Source: Coniosporium tulheliwenetii (lineage: Eukaryota; Ascomycota; Dothideomycetes). Taken from it: a stretch of 64,000 bases of DNA. The stretch is taken from contig JAPDRP010000029.1 of the NCBI GenBank assembly GCA_030247845.1, forward strand, positions 62,001-126,000, written 5' to 3'. Below are positions 19,130 through 29,570 of the stretch, one piece after another; position 1 is the stretch's first letter; each line of letters begins with the position of its first letter. Made by a program: the position numbers and the translations under genes. The notes beneath the pieces are model-generated. The model was not told where the DNA came from, did no database searches, and saw only the letters and a program-made list of their open reading frames with translations.

Positions 19130-19545
19130 GAATGAGGTTCTATTTAAGCAACAATAGGCGAGGACAGGGGTGATTTTGGTAAGAATAGACAGCCTAATAC
19201 CGGAACCATAGGGTCAGAGCAGCCGTATTACAGCGTCTGCTCTGTGTCCTTGGCATGCCGAGATTACCGATTACTTTCCCTGCCGATCCGTTAGTTACAT
19301 TGACTGACCCCGCATTATTGCGAGGCAGCTCCGTAACATTAAGGCACCGTTTAGTAGCAACGGGCGGAGCCTCTTGTGCTAGGGATATCTTGCGGCGGAG
19401 TTGAGAGAATAATCAAGATTGACGCGACCTATATGTGAAAATATCTCACTTGAAAACCCGCACCAGTTATTGGGTTGATTCTCCCGTGTCTCAACCAACA
19501 ATACCAAAACTCGGAAGGATACCCCTTCCAGCAAGAAAAGTAATA
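19130..19545. other. Intergenic region downstream of the gasdermin-like candidate
   Basis: Base composition returns to normal. I see no gene, repeat or RNA in this 400-base stretch beyond short random frames. It should contain the 3' end of the minus-strand gene that follows. Confidence 0.4.
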
Positions 19546-20363
19546 CTAAGGCGCCAGATAATATTCCGCCGTTTCCATTAGAACTGGCTTCATATTTGGG
19601 AACTGATCTTCATCCTCAAGGTCTGTTTCTACAGCTTCCTCCTTGATAGGCCCACCTCTTCTCATACCCGAAACCACTGTCCAAACATTTTTGTTCCGAA
19701 GGCGGGCAGCGTTGATATCGTCTCCGAAGAGCCAACTGAGCTTGACTTTCCGGTAACAGATAGCGAAAATGCGCTCCCCGGAATCTCGAAAGACTCGACT
19801 TTGCGGCGGCCACTCCTCGCTCCGCCTTCTATTCCCATGTCCAAGATATCACCTGTTGCGGCCCCACCACTTGCTACCTCCCCGGTCGGTAGATTCGTCT
19901 TCCCCATGACGCCTGAGTCACGGACTTCCTCGTCTACGGTGGTAGCGTCATAGAAGGTGCGCAAGCCGACCACAAAATGAAGTGTTTCGCCTTCGGCATC
20001 CCGTTTCAGAATCGAGTCTTCGATCGTTTTGTCCTTGCACAGTTCTTGAAAGAGCTGCTCTGGTTGAGTGAGTTCATATATGCGGCCTTCCTTGGACCAC
20101 AACTGGTTGTGTTGATCATTCAGGGAATGACCGTGGAGTTTTGCGAGGCGCGTAATTTGAGCGCGAATCAATGAAGATTGCTCCTGATCGAGCGTGAAAC
20201 TGAAGTTCTTCTGATCTCGCCAACTGAAGTCGATTCCTTCTTTGAGCTGCTTCGATGGGACAAGTGCGTCTTGATTGGGGCAAGTAATGTTAGGCACAAG
20301 GCTGCCCAGCTTAACTTCGCTCAGTGTATATGGGATATTTGCTAGAATATACCTGAGAACCAT
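19546..20363 (-). CDS. Candidate fungal gasdermin-like (HET-Q1/RCD-1-type) protein, C-terminal frame broken
   Basis: The start at 20363 (MVLRYILANIPYTL) is chosen because coding-like sequence begins there; the longer frame upstream looks like leader. The uninterrupted frame gives 233 residues to a stop at 19662. A different frame then stays open from about 19675 to 19546 with an acidic, plausible C-terminus, suggesting one lost base near 19675. Intact length would be about 272, close to known fungal gasdermin-like proteins. The middle contains VVGLRTFYDA, and a Gly/Ser-rich linker (about 175-215) precedes the tail. In HET-Q1 a short C-terminal segment is removed by a protease to free the pore-forming part (established knowledge). 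The assignment rests on size, layout and on the head-to-head TPR-CHAT gene and the nearby subtilase, not on a confirmed motif; an unrelated family is quite possible. Confidence 0.4.
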
Positions 20364-20601
20364 GATGATGTTAGAACTACAGCTGTAGAAACAGCTCGAC
20401 CGAAAAGATAGAACTGAGTAGATGAGTAGCGTAATTGATGATGGAGCAGCTCCCGTTTCCAATTTATTTTTGGGAATTCTTAAGATTTCACAAGACTGCC
20501 AAGCAAGTGGCGTTCGAGCTGAAATACTTCGAGCGGGGTTGCTACGCTTGAGGACCTTCGGTTGGTCCACAGCTAACCCTTGAAAACCTTATTTCTCTGT
20601 A

Positions 20602-22456
20602 ACGTAGTTGACAAGCGAGTCGTCAGTACAAGCGAGTCGTCACCCCCATCAACTTTACGCGACGCGTCTGCTATCACCTACAATGCCTCAACAACGCAAC
20701 GTCCAAACAAGCTACAATGAAGGAGATCTCTTCCTTGCTATCTTAGCTATTAATCAGAACCAGATCCATAGTGAGCTGCGCGCCGCATCAACGTTTAACG
20801 TCCCCGAACCACGCTCCGCGACCGACGCGCCGGAATGACTGCGCGACGCGATTGTGAGCCCAATTCAAAGAAGCTTACAAAGCTTGAGGAGGAGGTGATT
20901 GTCCAACACATACTAGACCTAGATGAGCGAGGGTTTGCGCCCACTCTAAGCGCAGTGGGGGATATGGCTGATAAACTGCTTGCTGAGCGCGCTGCTGGTC
21001 AGGTTGGCAAGAACTAGCCAAGGAACTTTGTTAGGCGGACTCCGGAGCTTAAAACGCGATTAAATCGACCGTACGATCGTCAGCGAGCCTTGTGCGAGGA
21101 TCCTAAGGTTATTGGCGAATGGTTCCAGCTTGTACAGCGCACGAAGGAGAAGTACGGCATTATTGACGAAGACACCTACAACTTTGACGAGACTGGCTTT
21201 ATGATGGGCAAGATATTAGCTCAGTTAGTCGTTATAGGCTCAGAGAGGCGCAATCAACCAAAGGCGATACAACCAGGCGATCGTGAGTGGGTTACGGTGA
21301 TCCAGGGGATCAACGCTGCTGGGTGGGCGATCCCACCGTTCATTATCTTCGCGGCCAAGTACCACCTCTCTGCCTGGTACAAGGGCGACGATATACCTGG
21401 CGATTGGCTTATCTCAGTCAGTGAGAACGGCTGGACAACAAATGAGCTTGGGGTTGAGTGGCTGAAGCATTTCAACAAGCATACGAAGGACCGTACAGTA
21501 GGCGCGCGTCGGCTGCTGATTATCGACGGCCATGAGAGCCACAACTCACTCGAATTCCAAGAGGTCTGTAAGGAGAACAATATTGTTACTCTCTGTATGC
21601 CGCCACATTCGTCGCACCTACTACAGCCACTTGACGTGGGCTGCTTCTCGCCGTTGAAGAGGGCATATGGGCGCCAGATCGAGGGCTTGGCGCGCAACCA
21701 CATCAACCATATCACCAAGCTTGAGTTCCTACCAGCCTTTAAGGCGGCCTTTGACGAGTCAATTACGAAGAATAACATCTGCGCAAGCTTTCGAGGAGCT
21801 GGTCTACTGCCGTACGACCCAGATGCGGTGCTATCGAAGCTTGATGTGAAGCTTCGTACGCCAACGCCACCAGCTGCCCTAGAGGCTGCTCTATGGGAAT
21901 CAAAAACACCAAGCAACGCGCGAGAACTAGAGTCTCAATCGACCCTAATTCGCGATCGGATTCAAAGACATCAAGATTCTTCCCCTACTTCGATTATTGG
22001 GGCAATCGATCAGCTTAAGAAGGGCGCTGAGATGATGATGCATTCAGCTGTGTTAATGCGCGATCGGATTGCGAGCCTCGAGAGAGCAAATGAGGCCGCC
22101 ACAAAGCGTAAACAGCGCAAAAAGAAGCGGATTCAGAAGCGAGGCACCTTAACAAAGGCAGAGGGCGAGGAAATTATTGCTCAAAAGGACGTTGATGAGC
22201 AACTTGAGGGCGAAACGCGTCAAGGCAAGGCGCGATCAGGTGTGAGCAGGCAGGCTACAGCGCGCTGTAGTCGCTGTAGGGAGCCAGGGCACAATTCTCG
22301 TACGTGTCAAAAAGATACTAAGGAGGCTTCTTAAGCTAGGATAGTTATTATTTTTACTGTATCTTAATGCGTTGTAGAACTACATGCGTGCAAAGGTGTA
22401 GAAAGCTGGTGGGGCTGACGACTCGCTTGTACTGACGACTCGCTTGTCAACTACGT
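20602..22456 (+). mobile_element. Fot1/pogo element (1855 bp), full length but decayed
   Basis: Inverted ends begin ACGTAGTTGACAAGCGAGTC, with a second copy of ACAAGCGAGTCGTCA directly after the first. TA is duplicated at 20600-20601 and 22457-22458. Its length is within one base of the two intact pogo elements (1856 bp) although the sequence is clearly divergent, so it belongs to a sister subfamily. It inserted between the gasdermin-like candidate and the TPR-CHAT gene. Confidence 0.9.
20683..22334 (+). pseudogene. Fot1/pogo transposase pseudogene (frameshift plus stop)
   Basis: It is homologous along its whole length to the 550-residue transposases at 34229 and 55097. A one-base deletion near 20801-20815, within the N-terminal DNA-binding part, shifts the frame, and a TAG at 21015-21017 replaces a Trp codon, a RIP-type G-to-A change. 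From 21018 to the stop the frame is open and keeps the DDE residues (FDETGFMMG, LLIIDGHESH, LDVGCFSPLKRAYG) and a C-terminal CX2CX4HX4C zinc knuckle. It cannot make a complete transposase. Confidence 0.9.
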
Positions 22457-22606
22457 TAAGCGAAGGGCTGAAAACCTGTTGCTGTCACGAGGCATACAGC
22501 GGGACGAAGTGTCCTGCACATAAAGGCTGACCAACCAGGGCAATAGCATTTTTCACGAGTCCTTGCCTCGTTTTGGAGGGAAGTACACACTTCACCCTGT
22601 AATACC

Positions 22607-25600
22607 ATGGCCAATCCTTTATCAACCAGCATGCCTCAAATCATGATGCTTCAAACCATCCTGGAGTCTGTTCCACCTGGAGATCCAGATCGAGCCTCAT
22701 GCTACTCTGAGCTCGCCACTCTGAAGATGGATAGCTTCCATCGAACAGATCTTGATAAGGATCTGCAAGACGCCATTCGGGCTGCAGAGCAAGCTGTCGT
22801 AGAAACTCCTCGCAATAGCAGTGATCTAGCATGGAGGTTGAGGGACCTTAGCAATATGCTCGAGGAAAAGTATGACCGCACTTCGGAGGTTGAATATCTG
22901 GACAAGAGTATCGAGAAAGCAAAAGAGTCAGAAGAAGCTGGGGAAAAGAACGTTTTTGACTACACTGCAACGCTTTTTGAACTGGGGATCAAGTACAAAA
23001 AGCGATATCAAAAACTGGGACACCCTGAGGAACTGGACAAAGCCATCGAAAGCATGGAGAGGGCGCGTGCAGCTGCGCCTCATGGCTATCCTCACCTGGC
23101 TTGTCTCCTGACTAATCTCGCTGCTGTTCTAGCGCGTCGGGCTGAGATAAACGACTGTCGTCCCGATCTGGATAAGGCAATACAAAACGATGAAAGAGCT
23201 GCAACAATCTTGCTCCGAAATGATCAACAGCTCGCCTTGACAATTGATTCTTGGGAAAATCAATGGCAAAGCCGTCTGAAGATGGAGCAGGCCTTTGATG
23301 ACAATGACGAAGACAACTTTGGCGTGCAGAGCGCCGTACAAGGTGCTGCAGCTGGCTTTTCTGAGCTGCCCACCATCTACCATGCACTTGGAGATATGTA
23401 CGAGCAGCGTTTCAAGATGACGAAAACCTTTGACGACCTGGATCAAGCTGTACTGAGTCGGATGAAGGCGGTGAACCTTCTGCCAAAAGGTCGCCACTTG
23501 TTAGATCTCATGCAACTCAGTCGTTTGTTCGAGTCTCGGTACGACCTGAGCGGCAAAATACCCGATTTGAGTAACGCTATCCGCGCAGTAGAGCAAGCAA
23601 AAGAAATTGCGCCCGAAGACTTTTCCCAGAAAACCGTGCTGTTCAACAACCTCGGAAAACTTCTCTGTCGTAAATTCGAAAGAACCCAAACAGCCGATGA
23701 CTTGGAGAAGGCGATTCGCGCGGATAGAGAAGCGGTTAAGGTCGCCTCTATGGACCCAATGGAATTAGCAATCGCGAAGAATAATCTTGCATGTACGCTT
23801 CACGTTCGATATCAATTTCTAGGGGAGAGCAAGGATATGGAGGAAGCAATCAACCATCTTGAACAGACTACCGGTCCCGAATTTGAAGCTGACCCAAACT
23901 TGCCAATGAGACTCAGCAACCTCAGCCAGTTACTTCGATCACGGTACGAACGGTTTTCGGACGAGAAAGACTTGGACATTGCTGTGGCAATTGCCCGGAA
24001 GGCCGTAGAAGGCCTATCCGAAGAGAGCAAAGCGATGGCAGGACGGCTTAGTAACCTCAGCGGCCTTATTTACCTCGAATTCAAGGCGACTAGCTCTAAA
24101 GAGCTGCCAGATGAATGCATTAATCTGGCGGAGCGAGCCGCTGAACTGGCGCGGAGACAATGTCTAATAAACCCGGAAATATTCGGCAATCTCAGTCAAA
24201 TTTATCTGGGAGAGTACGAAAGATCCCAAAGGATTGATGACCTGAACGAGGCGATTCGCGAGGCTAAGCGAGCGGTGGAGATTACCAGGGCGCAATTCCA
24301 CAGCCCTTATAATTGGCTTAACGATCTCGGCTCTATGATGCAAAGGCAATATCAACGGACCAGACAAACATGTGACCTTGAAGAAGCGATCCGAACAATG
24401 AAGGAGGCGGCTCGGGTAGTTCCAGAAAATCATCAACTTCGCCCAGCAATACAAAACAATCTCGGCAACCTCCTACGTTCGCGCTTCGAGCAGATTGGAG
24501 ACATGGCGGACTTGAGAAACGCCCTTTCTGCATTACAGCTATCAGTAGAGTTAACACCTCCTGAACACGTCGATCTCCCGTCGAGATTGAACAATTTAGG
24601 CATCCTGTACGTAAGACGATATGAGCTGAATAGGGATCTAGAGGACCTAGATAAAGCGGTTTCTCGTTTGCGCGATGCTGTCAAGTTAACTCCTGAACAC
24701 GATCCTCAACTCCCGGTTCGGCTGGTTAACCAAGCAAATGCCTTCAGAGTATCACCAAGGGCTTCAGACAATGATCAGGCAGGGAGCTTACTCGACCGAG
24801 CAGCACAATTGGAGACCGGATCTCCTCTTAGTCGGGTGATCGCTGCCACCGAGGCAATCGAGCTGTTACGAAGCCGCAGCGACTGGGAGGGAGCAAACCG
24901 ACTTGCTGAACGAGCTTTGGAGCTTTTACCCTTAGTGGTAAACCGTTCTCTGAGACGCGAGGATCAACAGCACTTGTTGTCAAGCTTCTCTGGCATTGCT
25001 TCTCTTGCGTGCTCGCTCTTACTACAGGTCGGCGGCGAAGCCGCTACCGCTCTCGAACGCCTAGAAAATGGCCGAGGCGTAATATTGGGTTTCCTAATCG
25101 ATGAGCGAGGCGATCTGTCAACTCTGAACTCATCCTGTCCTCGTGAGGCCGCCAGATTTGACCGACTTCGAACTGAGCTGAGCAATCTTGACCTTAGCAT
25201 CGCAGAGTCTGGTTACTCACGACCGATTTTAAAGAGACGGAATGCAGTCGCGCAGGAACTGGACGAATGCATCAAGGCGATTCGTGCCATAGAACACAAT
25301 CCAGGATTGCTCTTTGGACCAAAGGCGAAAGAGCTCATGAGCATTGCCACAGAGGGACCGATAGTGGTAGTGAACGTTACGGTGATTCGGAGCGACGCCA
25401 TCATAGTTTCGGAGTCCGGCGTTAGAGCATTGGAGTTGCCCCACCTAACGTTCGAGCGTGTGAAGGAGTGGGATCAACACGATATGACTTCTCCCAAGCC
25501 TAGAAAAGAGCTTGGTGGGCAAAATAGCAAATACCGAGAGTTCCTAGGATGGTTGTGGTCAAATTGTGTCAAGCTCGTCCTAGCAGAATTGGACTATGAG

Positions 25601-26449
25601 CCATCTGTAGCTGACCGCCTACCTCGAATATGGTGGGTTGGAACTGGAATCGCCGGTTTCCTTCCGTTCCATGCGGCTGGTGATCATTCTTCCCGCGGAT
25701 CCTTAGATAATACCTTTTCACGAGCGATCTCCAGTTACACACCGACAATCAAAGCCTTGGCTTATGCTCGAGAGAGAGCATCCATCACGCGAGCTTCCCA
25801 AGCCGAGAAGCGGACTGTTTTGGTGGTGATAATGCCCACGACCCCAGGTTTGAATCCATTGCGAGGAGTTGAGATGGAAATGTCTGATGTCAAGATGAAG
25901 GTTGACGGAGCTTTCTTCGCTCAAGCATTGGTCCACCCCAGTACGAGCCAAGTGCTGGAGCGTCTTCAAGGATGCACCATCGCCCACTTCGCCTGTCATG
26001 GCCTCACAGATTATGCGAACCCATCTAACAGCCATCTAGTACTCCAACAAAACGATCCTGACGGGAGATCGGAACCAAAACAGGACATGCTCACAGTTCG
26101 ACAAATCTCGCAGTGTGATCTGAAATATGCTCACATTGCCTACCTTTCGGCTTGCTCAACGGCTGAAAACAGGACTGACAAGCTCCTTGATGAGGTCATC
26201 CACCTTGCCAGTGGCTTTCAGGTAGCTGGATTTGGACACGTGATTGGGGCTATGTGGCCCTCCTACGATAGCATCTGTGTTGAGGTAGCTAAGTGCTTCT
26301 ACGAGCATCTCGCAACCAACGAGTGGGCGAAGCAGAGTAACAGAGCTATCGCGGCCGCAATTTACGACTCCGTGTTAAGGGTTCGCTCTAATTCTGGCCT
26401 AGAGAAACAACCACTCTCTTGGGCACAATACATCCACATGGGCGCGTAA
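22607..26449 (+). CDS. TPR-CHAT protein (caspase-like cysteine protease with tetratricopeptide repeats)
   Basis: An intronless 1280-residue protein; the ATG lies in a good context (TACCATGG). Residues from about 20 to 780 are helical tandem repeats of the TPR type, with the recurring pattern NLGxLLxxRxERTxxxxDLEEAIRxxxxAV. A linker (about 780-950) is followed by a C-terminal CHAT domain with the caspase-type dyad: His1131 in HFACHG and Cys1183 in LSACSTAE. CHAT proteases cut specific partners; in bacteria, related proteases activate gasdermins, and fungal gasdermin-like genes are often beside protease genes (established knowledge). The divergent neighbour is the gasdermin-like candidate, so that protein is the obvious substrate to test. 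The TPR part probably senses a ligand or scaffolds assembly. The dyad and frame are intact, so the enzyme should be active. Domain assignment is firm; substrate and trigger are inference. Confidence 0.85.
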   Translation: MANPLSTSMPQIMMLQTILESVPPGDPDRASCYSELATLKMDSFHRTDLDKDLQDAIRAAEQAVVETPRNSSDLAWRLRDLSNMLEEKYDRTSEVEYLDKSIEKAKESEEAGEKNVFDYTATLFELGIKYKKRYQKLGHPEELDKAIESMERARAAAPHGYPHLACLLTNLAAVLARRAEINDCRPDLDKAIQNDERAATILLRNDQQLALTIDSWENQWQSRLKMEQAFDDNDEDNFGVQSAVQGAAAGFSELPTIYHALGDMYEQRFKMTKTFDDLDQAVLSRMKAVNLLPKGRHLLDLMQLSRLFESRYDLSGKIPDLSNAIRAVEQAKEIAPEDFSQKTVLFNNLGKLLCRKFERTQTADDLEKAIRADREAVKVASMDPMELAIAKNNLACTLHVRYQFLGESKDMEEAINHLEQTTGPEFEADPNLPMRLSNLSQLLRSRYERFSDEKDLDIAVAIARKAVEGLSEESKAMAGRLSNLSGLIYLEFKATSSKELPDECINLAERAAELARRQCLINPEIFGNLSQIYLGEYERSQRIDDLNEAIREAKRAVEITRAQFHSPYNWLNDLGSMMQRQYQRTRQTCDLEEAIRTMKEAARVVPENHQLRPAIQNNLGNLLRSRFEQIGDMADLRNALSALQLSVELTPPEHVDLPSRLNNLGILYVRRYELNRDLEDLDKAVSRLRDAVKLTPEHDPQLPVRLVNQANAFRVSPRASDNDQAGSLLDRAAQLETGSPLSRVIAATEAIELLRSRSDWEGANRLAERALELLPLVVNRSLRREDQQHLLSSFSGIASLACSLLLQVGGEAATALERLENGRGVILGFLIDERGDLSTLNSSCPREAARFDRLRTELSNLDLSIAESGYSRPILKRRNAVAQELDECIKAIRAIEHNPGLLFGPKAKELMSIATEGPIVVVNVTVIRSDAIIVSESGVRALELPHLTFERVKEWDQHDMTSPKPRKELGGQNSKYREFLGWLWSNCVKLVLAELDYEPSVADRLPRIWWVGTGIAGFLPFHAAGDHSSRGSLDNTFSRAISSYTPTIKALAYARERASITRASQAEKRTVLVVIMPTTPGLNPLRGVEMEMSDVKMKVDGAFFAQALVHPSTSQVLERLQGCTIAHFACHGLTDYANPSNSHLVLQQNDPDGRSEPKQDMLTVRQISQCDLKYAHIAYLSACSTAENRTDKLLDEVIHLASGFQVAGFGHVIGAMWPSYDSICVEVAKCFYEHLATNEWAKQSNRAIAAAIYDSVLRVRSNSGLEKQPLSWAQYIHMGA

Positions 26450-26786
26450 AGGTCGCCTCTCTGAGATGCAAGATAGTAAATTTCCTACACCCGACGGGGC
26501 TATAGAAGGGCCCCACGTGGGGAACTAGCTAACTAATCTATAGATACCGCTGCTTATCCCCTGCTCTATATATTGCCAAGTACTATGTATTAGTTACATT
26601 TTAGTTATACTACTGTAATAAGTCTCGCCGGTTTCCTGTCAGAACCCGACATTCTCGCCCCGTGTTCTGCCAGAACCCCACAAAACGTCCGTGCTCTCAT
26701 TTCGGTTGCTCGAGTGCCCCGGTCATTCTACTAGACTATAAAGAAAACGTCCGTGCTCGCGTTAACGTATTCGATAAGCGAGTGAC
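26450..26786. other. Intergenic region with a lone pogo-type terminal repeat
   Basis: No gene is supported. At 26765-26786 the sequence after a TA reads ACGTATTCGATAAGCGAGT, the pattern of a pogo terminal repeat. It is cut at once by the hAT element, and no pogo interior follows on the other side. A short phrase AAAACGTCCGTGCTC occurs twice just upstream, near 26684 and 26742. Confidence 0.4.
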
Positions 26787-29520
26787 TAGTGTTGGCAAGA
26801 AATGAAACGTTTCATCGTGAAATGAAATCAAAGAGGTGAAATTGCAATGAAACGAAACTGAAATTGACGCCTGAAATAATCGACATTTCAAAAAACCTTA
26901 GTAAGCTGTATATAGGCCCCTGGATGTGGTATAGAAGCTAGTGGTGGCGGCCTTCGCGGGTGAAGAATCAAAGCCTGCCCTGCAGTTTAGATCCGGATAA
27001 GATAAGATCTGCTAACCTGTCTGAACCCAAAGCTGCTTCGCGAACTCCTTCAGAATTCACGACGCGTACTCTCTCCTACCAACTACCCTTATCATTTCAC
27101 CAATCACACGCTTACTATATAGCCTTTACTTACCCAAATCATCGCAATGGATTACTTTGCTATTAAGGACACCAAAACAACCATATCTGGCGGCCTTTCT
27201 GAGCTTGACAGCGCTCTGTTTGTTAACCACAATCAGCTAGCGGCATAGCCTGCAGAAGTCATCGAAGTTGACAACAACGAAGAGGAACTTAAAGACCTTC
27301 CACCTGAGCAACAGCACGCTCTTTATAGTCAGGCTTTGGAGCGTCGTTATCACCGTAGAAGAACGCCTAAGATCGACGTTGTGAGGGCTAAGATGACATG
27401 GTCTCATAAGCGTAACAGGACTCTCACTGAGCCTGAACGAGACGGCCATGGTCACAAATACTGGTACTGCAAACACTGCAAAGGCTACGGCACTACCAAC
27501 CTTGCGAATGCTCGTCAACACCTCGCTAGTTTTCATAACATTCTCATCGGAGAGGAGGCCTCAAAAGCTGAGCAAGAGAGGACTACTACTATCAACGCAT
27601 TATTCGATGAGCAGCGACGAAGTCAGCAGTCCAATGCCGATGAATGCTTTCGTGGAAAGCTCAGAGCAATTGTCGACAAGACTATGGTTGAAAAGGCTCT
27701 TGTTACTCTCATCACTCGCCGCAATTTGCCTTACTCCATCGTCGAATGGCCAGAGTTTCACGCCTTACTCAGGTGCTGTAATTTCGAGGCTCTTCACGCG
27801 CTGCCAACCTCGCACAATTCCGTAGTTACGCTTATCGAGAATCAACACCAACTCCAGCAGCAACAGATGAAGACCGTGCTCCACCAAGCCCGCTCTTTGA
27901 TTCACCTTACAACTGACACCTGGATTGCGCCGAATAAGCTGGAGTTTCAAGCAATTACGGCTCGCTTTGTAAGCTCTGAAGGCAAGCTCTCAAAAGCACT
28001 GATTGCGCTTCCACAGCTGGATGATGGCCACGCTGGAGAGGAGGTTGCGCCAAGAGTGTTGGAGACTATCAAGGTATACGGCATTGAGCAAAAGCTTGGC
28101 TATATCTCAGGGGATAATGCTGGCTGTAATGACACAATGGCAGCGGCTATTGAGAGAGAGCTTGGAGCACTCAAACCCGCCATCAAATGGCCGGCCTCAC
28201 AGCGTAGAGTTCGCTGTAATGGCCACCTAATTGCAATTGCTGCTCAGGCCTTTATGACTGCAGCAGATGAGAGGGCAATTGAGGTAGCTACACAGCGATC
28301 TCAACGCTCAGGGGTTGACATTGAAGAGGAGCTGTTAGGCGAAGGACCTGGCTGGCAGACTCAACCAGCAATTGTCAAGCTCCGGAGCTTCTTCAAGCAT
28401 CTGAGAGCGTCTCATCTTCGCTACAATGCCTTCTTTGAGCAGGCCAAACTCACGCCAATCCTACCAGCTGACACACGTTGGAACTCATGGCTTGAAATGA
28501 TCCGAAGAGGCCTTGCAACAGCGACAACTACCGACCGTTTCACCGGTGAATTTCACAGACTGTGCTCCCTTCCGAATCAGTAAGGAGGAGTGGCAGTTGC
28601 TTGCAGATACCGAGGAGTTCTTGGCACCATTCCAAGAGGCAACAAAGGACACAGAAGGTGACAATGTTGCCCTGGATCAGATGCTTCAAACCCTCGATTT
28701 CTTAAGGTCTCACTACACGGATTGCTGGAACAAATTCGCTAGTCGGCCTGTGCTCAGCGCAGCAATCACAATAAGCTGGTATGCGTTTGATAAATGGTAT
28801 GCCAAAACGGACGAGAACCCAGCCTACGCTGCTGCCATCCTTCTCAACCCTAGTATGCGGAAGAAGTACCTTAAGAGCAGCTGGCAAAAGGCATGGATCC
28901 AGCCAGTAATCGATAAGGTTACTGAGCTTTATAATAGCCAATATAAGGACAGGCATTCGCCTTCTCCAAAGCAGCCAGTTTCTCCGCCTTCTGTTGAGCC
29001 AACAAAGTACCAGAGGTTCAAGGACAGGCTTGCTGTGCAGCCACCAAAAGATGAGCTCGATGCGTTTATTACCGGCGAGCCCTGTAGCTACGATGATTCA
29101 GCTCTGAAATGGTGGCTTGAACCAGCTCAGCAAAGGGACTATCCAAACCTCTCGCAGATGGCTATTGACATCCTCTCGATACCGGCCATGTCTGCTGACT
29201 CAGAGAGGGTATTCTCTGGAGCACGGAGGACCATCTCATGGGATAGAGCACGGTTGTCAGGCAAGGTTGTTAGCCAGACGGAGTGTCTTAAGAGCTGGAG
29301 CAAGCACCAGAGCCTTCACACAGTCCAGTTGTCTCTTCCGGAAGCATCTCTAGCAGCTGCACCACCTCCATACACCTCTAGATGATTGCAGGCCTGAGGA
29401 CCCCTCCCTTTCTGTTGTCGCAGGCCTGAAATTTCATATGAAACTGAAATCACCTCCTTGAAATGGTAGTGAAATGAAATCACCCTCTGAAATCTGACAT
29501 TTCATTTCTTGCCAACACTG
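26787..29520 (+). mobile_element. hAT-family DNA transposon (copy 2)
   Basis: The ends are inverted repeats: AGTGTTGGCAAGAAATGAAA from 26788, and the same sequence in complement at the right end near 29519. GAAATGAAAT motifs recur just inside both ends. The 8-bp flanks do not match, so the target duplication is lost or mutated. It encodes a BED/hATC transposase distinct from copy 1. It ends about 50 bases before the first codon of the unknown gene at 29571. Confidence 0.8.
27147..29385 (+). pseudogene. hAT transposase with BED finger and hATC domain, stop and frameshift
   Basis: The ATG at 27147 opens a frame broken by a TAG at 27246-27248; the same frame then runs to 28583. It contains a BED finger (YWYCKHCKGYG..., QHLASFH) and core Asp residues in LTTDTWIAP and ISGDNAGCND. 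Near 28551-28553 one surplus T shifts the frame, and the rest (28554-29385) continues in another frame with the hATC motif (SIPAMSADSERVFSGARRT). Two small lesions in an otherwise complete gene indicate a recently inactivated copy. Confidence 0.75.
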
Positions 29521-29570
29521 CCTGACGGGGGCTGGGGCTATGCTGTAATTGGGCATGCGTCAGTGCGTGA

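Larger units (their letters stand above)
20364..22606. promoter_or_regulatory. Divergent promoter region split by a pogo insertion
   Basis: The gasdermin-like candidate starts leftward at 20363 and the TPR-CHAT gene rightward at 22607. Removing the pogo element and one TA copy (20602-22458) leaves only about 390 bases between the two starts, a compact head-to-head arrangement that suggests a shared bidirectional promoter. No specific operator can be named. The insertion may now separate or alter the control of the two genes. Confidence 0.5.
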
